From: JAPHSX01 sp050298555
GTDB lineage: Bacteria; Pseudomonadota; Gammaproteobacteria; Thiohalomonadales; Thiohalomonadaceae
Assembly (NCBI GenBank): GCA_050298555.1
Contig: JBNKUL010000062.1
Coordinates: 17,826-81,825 of the forward strand
Length of the DNA stretch: 64,000 nucleotides
Direction of reading: 5' to 3'
Position 1 is the stretch's first letter, and each line of letters starts with the position of its first letter. This document shows positions 1 through 6,739 of this stretch, piece by piece. The translations under genes and the position numbers were made by a program. The notes under the pieces were generated by a model, which saw only the letters and a list, made by a program, of their open reading frames with translations, was not told the DNA's origin and ran no database searches.

Positions 1-216
1 CAGCACACTCTTGTCGTTGCCCATGATGCCGCCGGGATAGAAGCGGAACGCCACCCGCCCGGCGGTGCGCTTTTTGATCTCTTCGGCCCCGGCACGCATC
101 TCCTTCATCCAGCTGGTGCCATCCGGAGCCAGACTGGCGATCTTGAAGGTGGTTGCGGCGTGCAGTATCGGTGACAGGAGCAGCAGCAGGAAAAGGGTGA
201 ACAGGGGGCGAAACAT
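1..216 (-). CDS. dctP: TRAP transporter substrate-binding protein, DctP family (partial, N-terminal part only)
   Basis: Only the first 72 residues lie in the window; the gene runs off its left edge. The ATG at 216-214 opens a typical Sec signal peptide (basic start, Leu-rich core, cleavage likely after LHA) followed by TFKIASLAPDGTSWMKEM and RVAFRFYPGGIMGNDK, which match the start of periplasmic DctP-type solute receptors. The protein would capture a small organic acid or similar ligand for a TRAP secondary transporter. It lies 13 bases downstream of the TatT lipoprotein gene on the same strand, so the two are probably co-transcribed. The ligand cannot be told from this fragment. Confidence 0.8.
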   Translation of the reverse strand, partial: MFRPLFTLFLLLLLSPILHAATTFKIASLAPDGTSWMKEMRAGAEEIKKRTAGRVAFRFYPGGIMGNDKSVL

Positions 217-229
217 CGTGTAGGGCTCC

Positions 230-1084
230 TTAAAAATAGTCTGCGCCGGAGAGCAGCAGCTCCCGTGCCTTGCGCTGCGCCAGTACATTACTCAGGGTGT
301 AGCCGGGCACCACCGCGTCGGCCTCCAGCACCTCGTTCAACAGGCGGTCGTGCAGTTCCTGGTCAAACACCATGCGGGCGTATAGGCGGGCGAACTCCAC
401 CTTCACCATCAGGTCCTGGCCGTGGGTGTAATCCATCGCCCGCTCGAAGTGGCGCCGTGCCACCTCCGGCTTGCCGCCAAGCGCGGGGGGACGCTGCATG
501 TGCAGGATCCCAAGGTAGAGGTGGGCCTGGCCGTGCTCGTAGTGGTCCTGAATGGCCACCACCCGGTTGAGGATCGCCTCGATCTTCGGCAGGTCCGCCA
601 CCGCCGCCCAGTCGTCGCTGTGGTTCTGGATCCACAGCGCCCAGGCCAGGGCATAGGTGTAGAGGGCCGGCAGGTCGTCAAAGGTGCTCTTCTCCAGCGC
701 CGGCAGCATCTCTGCGTAGGGGCCCTGATCCACATCGCACAGGGTGGCGTGGCTCTGGCACACCGCCCGTCGCGCATAGCTCTTCGCCTTGCTGCTCATA
801 CGTTGCGCCCGCTCCTTGTCTTCCACGAACACCGCCGCATAAACGCTGTAGAGCCGTGCGCCAGAGATGAGAATCTCGCTATTCCTGGGATTGCCCTCGA
901 TCAGGCTGTCGATCAGCAGCAGATAGGCGGGGGCCCCCGCCTTTACCGTCTCCGGGTCATCCTGGTTGAGGATCGCGCTGGAGAGGTTGTCCCCCAGGCG
1001 TGAGGTGATCATTGAGGTACATCCCGCCAGCGAAAGGGCCAGCAGCAGCCAGAGGAGGGATCGGAAGGGGTGAGGCCGTCTCAA
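230..1084 (-). CDS. TRAP transporter TatT component family lipoprotein
   Basis: A 284-residue lipoprotein: residues 1-22 form a signal peptide with lipobox LAGC (lipidated Cys22). The rest is helical and repeat-like, with stretches such as ALAWALWIQNHSDDW and GQAHLYLGILHMQRP resembling the TPR-like TatT (T component) family, whose members work with a DctP-type receptor in TPR-associated TRAP (TPAT) transporters, as in the Treponema pallidum Tp0956/Tp0957 pair. The receptor gene follows 13 bases downstream, which supports the call. Expected location is the inner leaflet of the outer membrane or the periplasmic side of the inner membrane. Ligand unknown. Confidence 0.75.
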   Translation of the reverse strand: MRRPHPFRSLLWLLLALSLAGCTSMITSRLGDNLSSAILNQDDPETVKAGAPAYLLLIDSLIEGNPRNSEILISGARLYSVYAAVFVEDKERAQRMSSKAKSYARRAVCQSHATLCDVDQGPYAEMLPALEKSTFDDLPALYTYALAWALWIQNHSDDWAAVADLPKIEAILNRVVAIQDHYEHGQAHLYLGILHMQRPPALGGKPEVARRHFERAMDYTHGQDLMVKVEFARLYARMVFDQELHDRLLNEVLEADAVVPGYTLSNVLAQRKARELLLSGADYF

Positions 1085-1211
1085 AATCGTACTTTTTATA
1101 TATGGTTGTCAGTGAGGGTTAAGGCTAGCCGGTTTTGCCGCCACCAACAAGTTGTTGCCGATGGTCGTCGGGGAAGGGGGGCGGTGATAAAGCGGCAGTC
1201 GTGGTGGTATG

Positions 1212-1236
1212 GGGAGTTGGATTATCTCCAACTCCC
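1212..1236. other. Inverted repeat between the TatT gene and the lipoprotein gene
   Basis: A 9-bp perfect inverted repeat, GGGAGTTGG and CCAACTCCC, is separated by 7 bases. It lies 43 bases past the stop codon of the minus-strand lipoprotein gene, where a terminator is expected, but no T run follows it on that strand. It may be a 3' stabilising hairpin or a weak terminator. Confidence 0.3.
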
Positions 1237-1278
1237 ATATTGGTGCGAGTTTTCGCGGCAATAATCGTTGAGTCACTC

Positions 1279-2757
1279 CTACTGAGTGAAGCTATCACCT
1301 TGGCTCAACTCATATTCTACCGCGACGTCCCAGGTCCAGGATTCCGGCATCAGGTGAAGCACCTTGAATTTAACGTAGCCTTCATTGGTGTTGGCAACGT
1401 AAACATGGTTAAGTTGCAACGCCTCAATGGGGCTGTCCCAGCTGGTAGGCACCGTTGTGACTGACGAGAGTGTCACTTCACCCATATCTTTAAGCACCGC
1501 GTTGGTGTTGGTAGATGATGGGCACCAGAAGATTCCACTGCTGGTGGGTGAATCACCGCAACCCCAGGTGTTGGTCCAGCCATCCTGATCAGAATATGGG
1601 CCGCCGGATGTAGTGGTCGAGAAGTCGTAGCCGTAATGGCCGATTACCGCGGTACCTTCCGGGCACTCTTTAGTGAATGAGACGGAGGCACCGGCAGTGG
1701 TGCCGCTGCTCACGGCTGCGTGGCCCGCTGTTACCGTATCGCCATCTTTCAACACGTCGATATATAGATAGACATCAGGCCGAATAGGGGCCTTGCTGAT
1801 ATGGCCGTTAGCATCGGTATAACGTACGGTCGACCAGCTGTTGGACGACCATTCGTGAACCTTTACTCGCGCATTTGGGACTACCTCACCAAGGCAGTTC
1901 GTTACGGAAATATCAAGGTAGGCAACATCGTATGCAATATCGAAGTTCCAGGTAGAGAAGTGTGACACCTCAGCGACATATTTGCCCGCTGTTAGCGTGG
2001 CTACCCCCTCTTCCTCCCAGATGCCGCTGGTTTCATTGAAGTACCACATGGGAATCGTGGCTGGGGCAGTGGCAAGTAGTGAGCTTGGGACGGTGTAACT
2101 GATAGTAGCCGTTGCACCGCCTCCCAGATTGAGGTCGTTACCCTCAGAATCCTCGATTACAACGTTGACATATCCATACGACATGACGGGGACTACCGAC
2201 CCATCTTCACGCACCCCCTCGTAGTCTCCGGGAAAGCTCTCATCAACCACCGGATCGAAGTCGGTGTAGGTGATGGTTGCAGTGCCTGTAAAAGCGGAGC
2301 CATCCGCAGTAACCAGTGAGTTGGCAGGAATGGTCAGGGTGCTGATGTCATCACTAATATCATTCGACAGCGTCGCATCAATCGTCTGTTGCGTCCCCAC
2401 GGGCGCAATAGAGAGGTCTAAGGTTGTTTGTACACCACGGTAGAGGTTGGCCAACGCATAGTTGGTGACGTAGCCATCTTTCGAAGCGCTGACGACGACA
2501 TCTTCACCAGCAGAGAGTCCGGTAATGCTAAAAGTGCCATCGGTATCCGTGGTTACCGTCTTGCCCGCGGCAGTAACCGTCGCTGCAGCCAGGGCAGAGT
2601 CCAGGGCATCATCGGTAAGGGAGCCTGTAAGCGTAGCCGTGCCGGCACTGCCATCACCACTGCTGCTACTGCCGCCACAGGCGGTGATGAAAAGTACGCT
2701 GAATAAAACCGTAAAGCCCAAAATGTGCGCAAAAGACTTCTTAAGAATATTTTTCAT
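1279..2757 (-). CDS. Lipoprotein with carboxypeptidase-regulatory-like domain
   Basis: 492 residues. A signal peptide ends in the lipobox FITAC (Cys27), followed by a Gly/Ser linker. Residues about 40-116 (TGSLTDDALDSALAAATVTA, then TDTDGTFSITGL) look like a CarboxypepD_reg-like beta-sandwich. Residues about 120-290 resemble the extracellular module that in other proteins follows such a domain (SYGYVNVVIEDSEGNDLNL, MWYFNETSGIWEEEG, EVSHFSTWNFD). The C-terminal third has a second beta-rich unit (VPNARVKVHEW) and several Cys (CLGE, ECPEG, WGCGD, FWCPS), so disulfides are possible. It is probably a surface or periplasmic adhesion or structural protein. No catalytic motif was recognised and the function is unknown. 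The ATG is preceded by GGGAG about 9 bases upstream. Confidence 0.6.
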   Translation of the reverse strand: MKNILKKSFAHILGFTVLFSVLFITACGGSSSSGDGSAGTATLTGSLTDDALDSALAAATVTAAGKTVTTDTDGTFSITGLSAGEDVVVSASKDGYVTNYALANLYRGVQTTLDLSIAPVGTQQTIDATLSNDISDDISTLTIPANSLVTADGSAFTGTATITYTDFDPVVDESFPGDYEGVREDGSVVPVMSYGYVNVVIEDSEGNDLNLGGGATATISYTVPSSLLATAPATIPMWYFNETSGIWEEEGVATLTAGKYVAEVSHFSTWNFDIAYDVAYLDISVTNCLGEVVPNARVKVHEWSSNSWSTVRYTDANGHISKAPIRPDVYLYIDVLKDGDTVTAGHAAVSSGTTAGASVSFTKECPEGTAVIGHYGYDFSTTTSGGPYSDQDGWTNTWGCGDSPTSSGIFWCPSSTNTNAVLKDMGEVTLSSVTTVPTSWDSPIEALQLNHVYVANTNEGYVKFKVLHLMPESWTWDVAVEYELSQGDSFTQ

Positions 2758-2826
2758 TTCTTGGCTCCCTGGTAAACGATGCTCAAGACTTATTGATAGT
2801 TATGAGACCTTTCGCTGAAAAGGTAC

Positions 2827-2849
2827 CCACTCCGATTGAGTGGTTTTTT
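2827..2849 (+). terminator. Possible intrinsic terminator on the plus strand
   Basis: A 6-bp stem CCACTC/GAGTGG with a 5-base loop is followed directly by six T. It has the form of a plus-strand Rho-independent terminator, but no plus-strand gene lies upstream. It may be a remnant or may block antisense transcription from the left. Confidence 0.35.
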
Positions 2850-2973
2850 ATCATACTCGTGTCACCTGTGACGAGAAAGCCTGCGGTGGCATACCGGAAA
2901 ATGAATTTGTCATCTTTTGTCAGGTCGTGGGGTTTGGGAGGGGGGCGACTCCGTCGGTTTGGGGAGTGTTTAA

Positions 2974-3015
2974 CCCCCTTTCTGCTTGAGGGGGAAGGGC
3001 GGGGGATGGGGGGGG
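2974..3015 (+). repeat. G-tract block, quadruplex-capable; resembles a common proteobacterial intergenic palindrome
   Basis: A CCCCC run at 2974-2978 is followed by four G tracts (5, 3, 5 and 8 G) at 2990-2994, 2997-2999, 3001-3005 and 3008-3015, with spacers of 1-2 bases. This meets the usual intramolecular G-quadruplex pattern. The form, a C run, a short TTGAG-containing loop and a G run, also resembles the palindromic intergenic repeats common in gammaproteobacterial genomes. Other copies would have to be found to prove it is a repeat. Confidence 0.45.
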
Positions 3016-3105
3016 TAACTGGTGATTTTGCTTATGCTCACAATTAGAAAATAGATCTGTCACCTTTTTTTTTCCTTACTGTTTATTGCTGCGTACACAA
3101 GGTTA

Positions 3106-3444
3106 GTGAGCGATGTGGGGGAGATTGGTTTTGAGTATAAAAATAGTGTTTTGATTTACAGTCCGCTTATTAGTGTGATTGGTATTCGCGGTTGGGGTGA
3201 ATACTTAAAGCAGGCAGATAGTCTTGCAGCCTGGCAATCGGATATTACGTCTGATTATACCGCTACATATAACTATTTATCTTCTATTGTAAGAACCGGA
3301 CATGTTCCGAACGACTTCCAGAGTGGGATCTCAATGCACACTAGGAAGATGGCGTTAATACTACAGAGGCTTGCTCCACCTTCTTTTTATGGTCTCGAAG
3401 AACTTAAGCGACTTAATTATCCAAATAATAACGGACAGTCGTGA
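3106..3444 (+). CDS. Hypothetical protein, orphan, start uncertain
   Basis: 112 residues from a GTG at 3106, AT-rich and unlike its GC-rich surroundings. No domain was recognised. The same frame is open upstream to 3055, just after a stop, and that stretch reads FSLLFIAAYTRLV, a plausible membrane segment or signal peptide, but it has no ATG, GTG or TTG. Either a rare start (CTG at 3079 or ATC) is used, or the 5' end with its start codon has been lost. The body has SPLISVIGIRGWGEYLKQA and a helical C-terminal half. The gene converges on the minus-strand cassette at 3464-5310 and shares its base composition, so it probably arrived with it. Confidence 0.4.
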   Translation: MSDVGEIGFEYKNSVLIYSPLISVIGIRGWGEYLKQADSLAAWQSDITSDYTATYNYLSSIVRTGHVPNDFQSGISMHTRKMALILQRLAPPSFYGLEELKRLNYPNNNGQS

Positions 3445-3463
3445 GTGGTCAATGTCTGGGCTC

Positions 3464-3919
3464 TTATGGTTCTAGCTGCATTAGTTGGTGGATGATGTCT
3501 TGAATGTGTTGATTGCCGGTCTCATATGTCGTCTGGAAAATATGAAGTGACTTGTCCATTTTTGAAAAATCCCTGACTGACTCGGGTGTGTTGGTTAATG
3601 ACTTTCTTGCGGCGTTTAGTGATTGTAGTAGTTGGTCATACTTGCCTGTCTCTAATTTTCTGAGTAACACTCTTGCTGCTTTAAAGTCTATTGATAGCTG
3701 TTGTTGATCTGCAAATGTGGAAATGTGATTAGTATCAATCCAGAAAGAAAGGCTTACTTTTTGTATGTTCTCCAATTTTTTTATGATCTCAGAAATGTCA
3801 CTTCGTTGTTTGTTACGGGAGTAAAAATGATTGTTGATCCCGTATATTACACACCATCCGATTAAGGCTGTAACAACTGTTACTACCGCAGCCATGATGC
3901 CGTTCCCTTCGCTTTCCAT
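3464..3919 (-). CDS. Small membrane-anchored helical protein of the STAS/ATPase cassette
   Basis: 151 residues. Residues about 8-27 (IMAAVVTVVTALIGWCVIYG) form one transmembrane helix near the N-terminus. The remaining roughly 120 residues are soluble, charged and predicted helical (SDISEIIKKLENIQKVSL, KMDKSLHIFQTTYETGNQ). The protein is probably anchored in the inner membrane with its helical domain in the cytoplasm or periplasm. It starts 9 bases after the stop of the STAS-like gene and is the last gene of a three-gene AT-rich operon, so it could be the effector or sensor of that module. No family was recognised and the function is unknown. Confidence 0.55.
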   Translation of the reverse strand: MESEGNGIMAAVVTVVTALIGWCVIYGINNHFYSRNKQRSDISEIIKKLENIQKVSLSFWIDTNHISTFADQQQLSIDFKAARVLLRKLETGKYDQLLQSLNAARKSLTNTPESVRDFSKMDKSLHIFQTTYETGNQHIQDIIHQLMQLEP

Positions 3920-3928
3920 CAGTGATAG

Positions 3929-4252
3929 TTAACTATCTGCACTATCTATATAATCGCGGATATCGTCGATCAATTCTGGCTCTTCATCAGAAACAAAATC
4001 GAGTATATCAATTAACTTTTTTGCGTTATAACCTTCCTCACGCACAAGGCCTCCAAATGCTTCATCGAGAAAGGATGATCCATAACCCATCGTGCCATCT
4101 AAATTGATTAGTATTTTCTCTGGGTTTTCTGCCAGTGCTGGTTTGAGTATCTCTTCTCTAAATAGCTCACCAGAATTAGGGCCTAGGGTTATATACCTTG
4201 GCCCCGGGAACTTGCTGAAGTCCTCAGCTATACTAATTTTCTTTGTGCTCAT
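3929..4252 (-). CDS. STAS-like domain (DUF4325) protein
   Basis: 107 residues from the ATG at 4252, which overlaps the TGA of the upstream ATPase gene (ATGA), a typical translational coupling. An in-frame start further upstream would add 9 residues but has less support. The motifs SGELFREEILKPAL and ILINLDGTMGYGSSFLDEAF match the DUF4325 STAS-like family. Ser59/Ser60 sit about where SpoIIAA-type anti-anti-sigma factors carry their phosphorylated serine, which suggests, without proof, that the GHKL ATPase encoded just upstream phosphorylates or binds this protein. The acidic C-terminal tail (SDEEPELIDDIRD) is notable. No sigma factor gene is nearby, so the output of the switch is unknown. Confidence 0.7.
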   Translation of the reverse strand: MSTKKISIAEDFSKFPGPRYITLGPNSGELFREEILKPALAENPEKILINLDGTMGYGSSFLDEAFGGLVREEGYNAKKLIDILDFVSDEEPELIDDIRDYIDSADS

Positions 4253-5310
4253 GCTACATCTCCAATCGGTAGCTGCCACTCAACGATGGTGCCGCCTATT
4301 GATTGATTGAGCCGCCTCAAGTCGCCGGCTATTTTTCCTGACATCAAGTGGTGATACCTATAGTTCCCACGATTGCTATGGATTGACAAAAAGGATCCGG
4401 GTGTGCTGTCCACAGATTTTTTCGCGTCATTTAAGCCTTTACCCCGATTTTGCTTTTTTGTAGCAGTTTCACGAAGCATTGTAGCCGCCTGAATAAGTTC
4501 AGCATCATTGTGTGTTGTCACACCAATTAGCTTAAGAGTTTTATCTAGCCAGCTTGGCTCTATCACTTTTGGTAGCGTATTAGGTATCCCCGCTCCTAGA
4601 TCGCACACTAACAATACAACTTTGTCATCTTTTATCCCGCCGAAAGCCCACCACCTAGAATGCCTTGTTAGCATTGATGACTTAAGGTGGGCATATGCGT
4701 GTTCGACAGAATTTGCCATAACCTCAAGAAATCCTTTGTATAAAAGCTTCTTATGGTCTGGTATGGCTTTATCAATCTCTTCAAATAACTCCACTGATTG
4801 TTCAGGCCTCGTATCACTCCCTGTTGATGCTCTCCAATAAGAAACATCTTCAAATGTGGCGGTAGCATTAGGTCTTCTACCCAGCACTTCAGTAAATCCA
4901 GTTTGGTTGAGAATGCTCTCTGACTTCTCGTCTGCTGGATATTTCGAAGAGAATTTCACGTCAGGCATTGTACGTTTGATATGGTCTACTGTCGCGAGAA
5001 GCAATAGCATGGCTGCTGCGCTTATTAGTTTTAATGAAGAGAGGTCTAGGTGAATGTTGTGTTGTGCCTTTGCCTCATCCCTTATTGTGTGGATGAATCG
5101 TATTGTGTTTTTGCTAGGGGCATCATTATATATACATAGGTACTCAGGTGACTTAATAGTGGTTTTCTTGCCCTTTGAGTCATAGCGAAAACCGTTTGTT
5201 TTTATGTAGTTGTGAACATAGCGTTTATGTTTTGAAAAAATATTTCTTATTTTCCGCTTTTTTCGGGCTCTAGCGGTATGTGCGCTATTCGTAGTTTCCC
5301 AGTGTTTCAT
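4249..5310 (-). CDS. STAS-like plus GHKL (HATPase) fusion protein, putative switch kinase
   Basis: 353 residues. A basic N-terminus (HTARARKKRKIRNIFSKHKR) precedes a region at about 86-145 (IHLDLSSLKLISAAAMLLLL, ILNQTGFTEVLG) that looks like a STAS-type alpha/beta domain. The C-terminal half is a GHKL ATPase: N-box EVMANSVEHA (Glu196, Asn200), G1 box DLGAGIP (237-243) and G2 box NRGKGLND (288-295). No histidine phosphoacceptor region is present, so it resembles SpoIIAB/RsbW-type serine kinases more than sensor kinases. It is first in a three-gene operon with a DUF4325 STAS-like protein and a membrane-anchored protein. Codon use is AT-rich relative to the flanks, which suggests transfer. Likely role: an ATP-dependent switch that binds the STAS partner. 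The process controlled is unknown. Confidence 0.7.
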   Translation of the reverse strand: MKHWETTNSAHTARARKKRKIRNIFSKHKRYVHNYIKTNGFRYDSKGKKTTIKSPEYLCIYNDAPSKNTIRFIHTIRDEAKAQHNIHLDLSSLKLISAAAMLLLLATVDHIKRTMPDVKFSSKYPADEKSESILNQTGFTEVLGRRPNATATFEDVSYWRASTGSDTRPEQSVELFEEIDKAIPDHKKLLYKGFLEVMANSVEHAYAHLKSSMLTRHSRWWAFGGIKDDKVVLLVCDLGAGIPNTLPKVIEPSWLDKTLKLIGVTTHNDAELIQAATMLRETATKKQNRGKGLNDAKKSVDSTPGSFLSIHSNRGNYRYHHLMSGKIAGDLRRLNQSIGGTIVEWQLPIGDVA

Positions 5311-5499
5311 GTTTTCCCCAATTTACGGTAGTTCCATTACATTCCCCGCACTCTGATTATCATGCAGGTGAGCGGTCTTATACGTTATCAGGTTATTTGG
5401 GGGACATCGATTTTCCAGATGATGACTTTGACATTTAAAAAAGCGTCTACATTACGTCTACATCATCAATCTAGTTAGTGAGTCCTAACTTGGAATATT
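5311..5499. other. AT-rich intergenic stretch between the cassette and tRNA-Leu
   Basis: No gene. It should hold the promoter of the minus-strand cassette. Near 5446-5466 a short tandem repeat, CGTCTACAT, occurs twice. A 6-bp hairpin (AGTTAG/CTAACT, 5473-5490) lies just past the 3' end of the tRNA without a T run. No integrase gene and no copy of the tRNA 3' end was found at the far side of the island. Confidence 0.4.
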
Positions 5500-5586
5500 T
5501 GGTACCGAGGGTCGGACTCGAACCGACAAGGTATTGCTACCGGGGGATTTTGAATCCCCTGTGTCTACCAATTCCACCACCCCGGC
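5500..5586 (-). tRNA. tRNA-Leu (CAA)
   Basis: An 87-base cloverleaf with encoded CCA. The acceptor stem GCCGGGG pairs with the 3' strand through G-U-tolerant pairs. The anticodon stem-loop GGGGA-TTCAAAA-TCCCC gives anticodon CAA, which reads UUG. A class II long variable arm is present (CGGTAGCAATACCTTG region) and the T loop is GTTCGAGTC. Its 3' end faces the AT-rich island at 3050-5490, a common arrangement for tRNA-associated insertions. Confidence 0.95.
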
Positions 5587-5598
5587 AAGGGAAGGCGC

Positions 5599-5627
5599 AT
5601 TATAGTTAACTCTCCATCGCCGCGAAA
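5599..5627 (-). promoter_or_regulatory. Promoter of tRNA-Leu(CAA)
   Basis: On the minus strand a perfect -10 box TATAAT (5604-5599) lies 12 bases before the tRNA 5' end. A weak -35 (TTTCGC, 5627-5622) is 17 bases upstream of it. GC-rich bases follow the -10, as in a stringent-type discriminator. Confidence 0.55.
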
Positions 5628-5654
5628 GAGGCTTGATGCTATGATTCGCGCCCT

Positions 5655-6722
5655 ATGCAACGTACCGACTTCCATTTCGACCTGCCCGATGAGCTGATTG
5701 CCCAGCGGCCCACCGCCGAGCGGGGCGGCAGCCGCCTGCTTGCCCTGGACGGGATGACGGGGGAGCTCTCTGACCTGCGCTTTCCCGACCTTGCCGAGCT
5801 GCTCCATCCCGGCGACCTGCTGGTGTTTAACGACACCCGGGTGATCCCGGCGCGGCTGTTTGGCCGCAAGGAGAGTGGGGGGCAGGTGGAGGTGCTGGTG
5901 GAGCGTATTACCGGTGAGCGCGAGGTATTGGCCCATGTGCGTGCCAGTAAGTCCCCCAAGCCTGGCTCTTTCCTTACCCTGGAGGAGGTGCTGGAGGTGG
6001 AGGTGCTGGGTCGAGAGGAGGCGCTGTTCCAGTTGCGTTTCGGCGGCCCGGTGCTGGCGCTGCTGAAGCAGTATGGTCGTATGCCGTTGCCGCCCTATAT
6101 CGAACGCGAGGCGGGCGCAGATGACGACGAGCGCTACCAGACGGTCTACGGCAGGAAGGAGGGGGCGGTGGCCGCCCCCACCGCAGGGCTCCACTTCGAT
6201 GAGGCGATGCTGGCGCGCATTAAGGCACTGGGGGTGGAGTTCGCCTATGTCACCCTGCACGTGGGGGCGGGCACCTTCCAGCCGGTGCGGGTGGACGATA
6301 TCCGCGAGCACCCGATGCACTCGGAGTATATCGAGGTGCCCCGCGAGGTGGTCGATGCGGTGGCCGCTACCCGCCGTCGCGGCGGTCGGGTGATCGCGGT
6401 GGGAACCACCGTGGTGCGCTCGCTGGAGTCGGCGGCCCGCGGCGGCGAGCTGGCCGCCTACAGCGGCGAGACCGATATCTTTATCTACCCCGGTTACGAC
6501 TTTAAGGTGATCGACGGCCTGGTGACCAACTTCCACCTGCCTGAATCGACGCTGCTGATGCTGGTGAGTGCCTTTGCCGGTTACGACAACGTGATGGCCG
6601 CCTACCGCCACGCGGTGGAGCAGAGCTACCGCTTCTTCAGCTACGGCGATGCGATGTTCTTGCTGCCGCAGTGGCCGCGTACCGATGTGATATCGCCGAC
6701 CATTATTCCCAGCGAAGATTAA
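5655..6722 (+). CDS. queA: S-adenosylmethionine:tRNA ribosyltransferase-isomerase
   Basis: 355 residues, normal length for QueA. The enzyme transfers and isomerises the ribose of AdoMet onto 7-aminomethyl-7-deazaguanine at tRNA position 34, giving epoxyqueuosine. Family motifs are clear: TDFHFDLPDELIAQRP at the start, VFNDTRVIPARLFG, AAPTAGLHF, HVGAGTFQPVRVDDI with HPMHSEY, and NFHLPESTLLML near the C-terminus. It is cytoplasmic. tgt follows 17 bases downstream, so the two queuosine genes form an operon, and queF of the same pathway lies near 59.2 kb. The ATG at 5655 gives the canonical N-terminus. Confidence 0.97.
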   Translation: MQRTDFHFDLPDELIAQRPTAERGGSRLLALDGMTGELSDLRFPDLAELLHPGDLLVFNDTRVIPARLFGRKESGGQVEVLVERITGEREVLAHVRASKSPKPGSFLTLEEVLEVEVLGREEALFQLRFGGPVLALLKQYGRMPLPPYIEREAGADDDERYQTVYGRKEGAVAAPTAGLHFDEAMLARIKALGVEFAYVTLHVGAGTFQPVRVDDIREHPMHSEYIEVPREVVDAVAATRRRGGRVIAVGTTVVRSLESAARGGELAAYSGETDIFIYPGYDFKVIDGLVTNFHLPESTLLMLVSAFAGYDNVMAAYRHAVEQSYRFFSYGDAMFLLPQWPRTDVISPTIIPSED

Positions 6723-6739
6723 TCCGGCGAAGAGTGACG

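Larger units (their letters stand above)
2758..3054. other. Intergenic region with G-rich repeat; no gene seen
   Basis: No credible reading frame. It holds the 5' leader of the minus-strand lipoprotein gene, a short hairpin with a T run on the plus strand (2827-2849) and a very G-rich block (2936-3015). It separates the GC-rich chromosome from the AT-rich island that begins near 3050. Confidence 0.5.

Noticed and set aside
3050..5500. Complete integrative element with att sites at tRNA-Leu(CAA)
   Set aside because: No integrase gene and no repeat of the tRNA 3' end at the far border; only GGTACC is shared with the stretch near 2823. The island may be a remnant.
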